A stretch of 38,173 bases of DNA from a virus: positions 1 through 38,173 of the IMG/VR virus record IMGVR_UViG_3300025669_000095; one strand, given 5' to 3'. Below the pieces are notes generated by a model, which saw only the letters and a list, made by a program, of their open reading frames with translations, was not told where the DNA came from and searched no databases. Shown piece after piece: positions 34,882 to 38,173 of this stretch. The translations under genes and the position numbers were made by a program. Every line of letters starts with the position of its first letter. Position 1 is the stretch's first letter.

Positions 34882-35230
34882 TAGTCTTTTCTTTTAATTC
34901 TTCAAACTCTTCTTCTTCAACTACTTCTTCTTCAACCTCGTTAAGTTCCTCAACTAATCTTGCTGTTTCATCTTCTATTGTCTTTGGAACTAATAGTTCG
35001 TGAATACAACTTTTGATATAGTCAAGCTTTCTGTCATCACTTTCTACTAAGGTTTCTCCTAACCTATTAAAGTGGTCTGTTGCTAAATGTTTAGCAAAGT
35101 GAGCTGCTAGAAAATAAGCAACTTTCTTTGTTTCTCCTGCTTTAAAAGGATATTCAATTCCGTTCCATCTTCCTATAAAGTTGTCTGATGATATATTTTC
35201 AAAGACAACATAATCGTTTGGATTTCTCAT
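34826..35230 (-). CDS. hypothetical structural protein with acidic/basic tail
   Basis: A 134-aa protein. The N-terminal ~95 residues are globular (DYVVFENISSDNFIGRWNG), followed by a Glu-rich run and a Lys-rich end (KKTTKKASSTKKSK). No TGA. In the head-to-tail part of the operon, perhaps a head completion protein. Confidence 0.55.
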   Translation of the reverse strand: MRNPNDYVVFENISSDNFIGRWNGIEYPFKAGETKKVAYFLAAHFAKHLATDHFNRLGETLVESDDRKLDYIKSCIHELLVPKTIEDETARLVEELNEVEEEVVEEEEFEELKEKTNEDIKKTTKKASSTKKSK

Positions 35231-35254
35231 AATTGTTGTTTTAATTTAATACTG

Positions 35255-35313
35255 TACTGGGGGGTAGTAGAGGGGGCTAACCCCCAGTAGAATACTAGCA
35301 ACCGAAGTTGCTA
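35255..35313 (-). promoter_or_regulatory. intercistronic hairpins with alternative pairing
   Basis: On the minus strand TAGCAAC-TTCG-GTTGCTA (35313-35296) is a 7-bp stem with a UUCG loop. Next, one GGGGG can pair with a nearby CCCCC (loop TTAG, 35285-35272) or, as TACTGGGGG, with a later CCCCCAGTA (9 bp). There is no T-run, so mRNA processing or stabilisation between the 157-aa and 134-aa genes is more likely than termination. Confidence 0.55.
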
Positions 35314-35327
35314 ATATCTATTGAGTT

Positions 35328-35801
35328 TTAGTCAATTGCTAAATCTTGTGCAATTGGGTAGTTCAATTCAAAAGTTGCTGCTCCTGTATCTGTATCTCTA
35401 GCAGATCTTCCGATTGCTCCAATTACTACATCACCTGCAACATCAGCATCATCAATTGAGCCTGCTGTTGAAGTTAAGTAAACTTTACCATTGTCTGCAA
35501 AAGATGCTAAACATAATCCTGTTGCTTTACCATAAATTTGGTATCACCCATATTTATCTGCAACTATAGCAGCCATAGCAATAGCTACTCTACCTTGTGC
35601 ATCAGCTACTGCCAATGTTGTAAGATGAGCTTCGTCCATTGTTACCCAACTATTTTCTAATGTACTTGCAACACCTTGTAAGTAAATATATTCATTACCT
35701 GATGTGTCTAATGCTCTTGTTCCTAACTCATATTGTTTTGTTGAATCTATTGTATCTGTATCAGCTTCAAACAATTGAGCTGGTCCTGTTAAATAAGCCA
35801 T
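35328..35801 (-). CDS. small head protein (decoration-type by position)
   Basis: A 157-aa protein with one TGA as Trp (DKYGW-YQI). Beta-rich N-terminus (MAYLTGPAQLFEADTD) and an LTSTAGSIDDADVAGDVVIG segment of the kind seen in capsid decoration or DUF2190-like proteins that follow major capsid genes. Likely highly expressed. Family is a guess. Confidence 0.55.
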
Positions 35802-35835
35802 AATTTTATTTTAAGTTTTATTAAATTTTCCGACT

Positions 35836-36810
35836 TTATGTACTTTGTATTCCAATTGTAGCTGTTGCTACATATGTAGGAGTACAATTAAATACACCAA
35901 CTGCTGTAGAAGTTTTTGTACAACCTATTGAACAAGTACTACCTGTTGTAATTATTTGTCCTACTGTTAATGTTGCTACATCAATTGCAACTGCTGGAGC
36001 TGACCCTAATGAGTTAGCCATAAATATACAATCTTTGAATTCCATTACTCTTTCTACATCTGTTGCACCACCTTTAATCATAGCTGTAGTTGTTCCACCT
36101 GCGTTTTTCCAAAATCTGCAATTATTAAATAATACATCTCTTGAAACTTTACCTGCGGCAACTGTTGCTTTTGTCAAAAGAACTGCTGGTCTTACCTTGT
36201 CTCCTGTAACTGCTGTTGCAAGTGAACCAATAGTACAATTGTTAAATTGTGCTGAGTCTCCGTTTAATACTAACTCTGCGTGAGTATCTGAAGCTTGTTT
36301 ACCTGAGTTGTAAAATTCACAACTATCAAAAACTGTATACTCTCCACCTTCTCCAAATGTTCCTACATTCTCTGTTAATGTATTGCTAGATGAGAATTTA
36401 ATTCCACTAAAGGAATTTCTAACTCCTGTGTTCTTAACTGCAAATACATCTGTTGCTGCTAATGTAACTCCCATATTGATTCTTGAACCTTGTCCGTATG
36501 TTCTTGTGGCAAAGTCTGCTCCTACAAATGCTATTCTACTCTTTGAAATTGTTAACATTTCTGTTAATGTGTGACTCCCTGCGTTTGAAAGAAAGATGAC
36601 ATCATTGTTATTTGTTGTTGCTGATTCGTAGGCTTTACTAATTGTTGCGAATGCTGTTGATGGAGTTTGTCCATTTGAGTCATCCGAACCATTGTCTGCG
36701 TCTACATACCACGCATCTCCAAATACTGATACACCTCCTCCCATTATTGAACTTGATTGCATAAATACTGATTTACCAAGTTGAGGGATATAATCTTCTA
36801 AATTAAGCAT
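35836..36810 (-). CDS. right-handed beta-helix protein beside the capsid gene
   Basis: A 324-aa protein with no TGA. From about residue 35 the repeated pattern YVDADNGSDDSNGQTPSTAF, FISLN-type turns, F-SCEFYN, FNNCTIG, FNNCRFW and FKDCIFM gives successive beta-helix rungs, as in pectate-lyase folds. Next to the capsid it could be a head fibre or spike rather than an enzyme. Confidence 0.65.
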   Translation of the reverse strand: MLNLEDYIPQLGKSVFMQSSSIMGGGVSVFGDAWYVDADNGSDDSNGQTPSTAFATISKAYESATTNNNDVIFLSNAGSHTLTEMLTISKSRIAFVGADFATRTYGQGSRINMGVTLAATDVFAVKNTGVRNSFSGIKFSSSNTLTENVGTFGEGGEYTVFDSCEFYNSGKQASDTHAELVLNGDSAQFNNCTIGSLATAVTGDKVRPAVLLTKATVAAGKVSRDVLFNNCRFWKNAGGTTTAMIKGGATDVERVMEFKDCIFMANSLGSAPAVAIDVATLTVGQIITTGSTCSIGCTKTSTAVGVFNCTPTYVATATIGIQST

Positions 36811-36840
36811 GTTTCTAATTTATATTTTTTATTGTACGAC

Positions 36841-37866
36841 CTATACTCCTGTTATACCTGTAAGTACACCTTGTCTTTTAGGATTCTCTGAAATGAATTC
36901 TCCACAAAGATAAATATGTGTAACCCAAGCACTTTGGTTAGTTGGTGTTAACCAACCGGGTATGTAAGTGAAACCAAAACCACTATTCTTTGAATAATCA
37001 TTACCTACTATATCTGTATCTGCTGTTGCAATAGTTGAAGTATCAATCATTTGCATTGAATAGAAATTTAAGAATTTCTCATTTAACATATAAAGATAAC
37101 CTGAAGTACATTTTTCGTCTGCTAATACTGGGATTCCTTTATAATCTAATGTTGTATAACCTGAAGAAGCTGCTAAACCACCAGCATATAAAGATGGGGT
37201 CTTATAGATTCTATCTTGAGGTTGTAGTAATTTCTCATAGTAAGAGAATACACTTGGAGTTGTATAAATATCTGTAGGCTGAACTGCACCACTAGTTATA
37301 TTGTTATAAAGAGTTGCTAGTTTGTCTAAAGAAAGTGTACCACCTGAAGCTGTGTCTACTCCACCAATTGTTGGGTAAGTTGCTCTGGATTGTCCACCGT
37401 ATGTTGCAACTGTTCCACCATCATCTACTATATCTTGTAAGCCTAAAAATTGCTTTGAGTCTGTTGCATTTGAGCTATATAAAGCTGTACCAATTGCATC
37501 AGCTGCATCTTGTGCTTTTGACTTTAATTCTGTTTTAATAAGATCCAATACTTTTTGTTTACCAGCAGTTTGGTTAACTGTTGCTTCTGTCTTAAGTATT
37601 GTAACTGATTTTTCATAAAATTTAGGGTCAAAAGAAATCTTAATTCTATTAGATGTTGCAGTTGTTGTGTGAACTTCTGCACCACTAAAGAATCCTCCAT
37701 CTGTTGTAGCTTCAAACTTAACAGGGAATTGCATTTGAGTTCCAGTAAATCTCTTACTGTTTCTTAATGTTCTTCCTGTAAGCACGTTGCTATCTAATAT
37801 TGTGTCAACAACTTTTGGCATAAGTTTACTTTCTGTCAATGTTGTGACTCTATTATCAAAAGCCAT
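36841..37866 (-). CDS. major capsid protein (HK97-fold type)
   Basis: A 341-aa protein typical in size and layout: N-terminal arm (MAFDNRVTTLTESKLMPKVV), E-loop-like beta region (GTQMQFPVKFEATTDGGF), the long spine-type helix, YTTPSVFSYYEKLLQPQDRIYK in the A-domain, and TLDYKGIPVLADEKCTSGYL with MLNEKFLNFYS near the end. Ends with TAG. Forms the icosahedral shell. A scaffold-like gene lies just upstream. Confidence 0.78.
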   Translation of the reverse strand: MAFDNRVTTLTESKLMPKVVDTILDSNVLTGRTLRNSKRFTGTQMQFPVKFEATTDGGFFSGAEVHTTTATSNRIKISFDPKFYEKSVTILKTEATVNQTAGKQKVLDLIKTELKSKAQDAADAIGTALYSSNATDSKQFLGLQDIVDDGGTVATYGGQSRATYPTIGGVDTASGGTLSLDKLATLYNNITSGAVQPTDIYTTPSVFSYYEKLLQPQDRIYKTPSLYAGGLAASSGYTTLDYKGIPVLADEKCTSGYLYMLNEKFLNFYSMQMIDTSTIATADTDIVGNDYSKNSGFGFTYIPGWLTPTNQSAWVTHIYLCGEFISENPKRQGVLTGITGV

Positions 37867-37881
37867 AATTCGTTAGTTTAG

Positions 37882-38173
37882 TTAATTAATGCTTTCCCAA
37901 TCTGTTCCAGCGATTTTTGAAATAACTTTACTAGGCTCTACGTCTGAAGATGTTTTCTTTGCAACTTCCTTTTTAATAGAAGCTGTACTTTTCTTAGGGT
38001 ATTTTAGTTTATAAATATCATATGCCTTATCCATATTTATTGAACCGTCTGAGTTAGTTGGCAAGTATTCTGATATTACTTTCATTAAAGTATTTCTATC
38101 AAATGTTGCACCGCTAGCTTTTAGGTCTTCAAAGGCTGTATCTATAATCTTACTATACTCTTCACTCTTCTTA
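37882..38173 (-). CDS. scaffold-like protein, open at the right edge
   Basis: Ninety-six residues plus stop are visible upstream of the capsid gene: charged, helical, ending TSSDVEPSKVISKIAGTDW-type, consistent with a small scaffold. If bases 38173 and 1 are joined, an in-frame ATG at 8-6 gives a complete protein beginning MRDKKSEEYSK, whose start overlaps the preceding 59-aa gene. An alternative internal ATG lies at 38085. Scaffold identity is positional. Confidence 0.55.
   Translation of the reverse strand, partial: KKSEEYSKIIDTAFEDLKASGATFDRNTLMKVISEYLPTNSDGSINMDKAYDIYKLKYPKKSTASIKKEVAKKTSSDVEPSKVISKIAGTDWESIN

Noticed and set aside
1-38173. UGA read as glycine (code 25, Absconditabacteria/Gracilibacteria)
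   Set aside because: The TGAs in well-known motifs (methyltransferase GFPDD-x-TEG, DUF5664 DN-x-KG, terminase NGK-x-I) stand where Trp, not Gly, is expected.

Overview
The window is a bacteriophage genome or most of one: AT-rich, tightly packed, with a terminase, major capsid protein, fibres, a lysis cassette and a recombination/replication block, and no integrase or repressor that I can recognise. Its main peculiarity is the genetic code. About 38 genes are interrupted by in-frame TGA and become full-length only if UGA is read as tryptophan. The TGAs fall where family knowledge demands Trp: GFPDDW-TEG in the C5-cytosine methyltransferase, DNW-KG in a MazZ/DUF5664 protein, and the zinc-ribbon and RNase H-like parts of the large terminase. 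Gly (code 25) does not fit, so code 4 is inferred. TAA is the usual stop. No Trp tRNA with a UCA anticodon is visible, so the host probably reads UGA as Trp. The host cannot be named from sequence alone.

Layout. 1-3530, leftward: a short gene running off the left edge behind a consensus promoter, then a fibre operon (metalloprotease-like protein, coiled coil, DANR-motif protein, 611-aa FnIII fibre). 3557-4146, rightward: a consensus promoter, a structured non-coding region and a small gene. 4156-6095, leftward: small protein, C5 methyltransferase and probable small terminase. 6131-16689, rightward: many small genes around an ERF annealing protein, a PD-(D/E)XK nuclease, a probable SSB and a replication initiator with an internal iteron origin. 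11982-12916: a four-gene cassette (two HNH proteins) written in standard-code style, then tRNA-Ile. 16696-17957: a self-contained metallophosphoesterase unit with its own promoter and terminator. 18006-19723: a GroEL-like chaperonin. 19745-20205: an RNA locus with a duplicated covarying RNA, a tRNA-like cloverleaf and a tRNA with anticodon CAT. 20297-24902: transglycosylase, HNH protein, papain-like endolysin, holin, spanin-like protein and large terminase. 24901-24930: a shared bidirectional terminator. 24929-38173, leftward: internal virion and tail proteins, connector, fibres, head proteins, major capsid and a scaffold-like gene open at the right edge.

Joining the two window ends completes both edge genes: the left gene gets TAA as its next codon and the right gene gets an in-frame ATG. 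The 198-226 promoter would then drive the whole structural operon. The sequence may therefore be a complete circular or circularly permuted genome, although I find no recognisable portal gene.

Transcription appears to depend on a host sigma70-type polymerase: eleven TTGACA/-10 promoters and one TTGATT promoter all have an exact 17-base spacer. Most rightward genes have pure A/T upstream contexts and no Shine-Dalgarno; the standard-code units are the exceptions, with AGGAGG-type sites.
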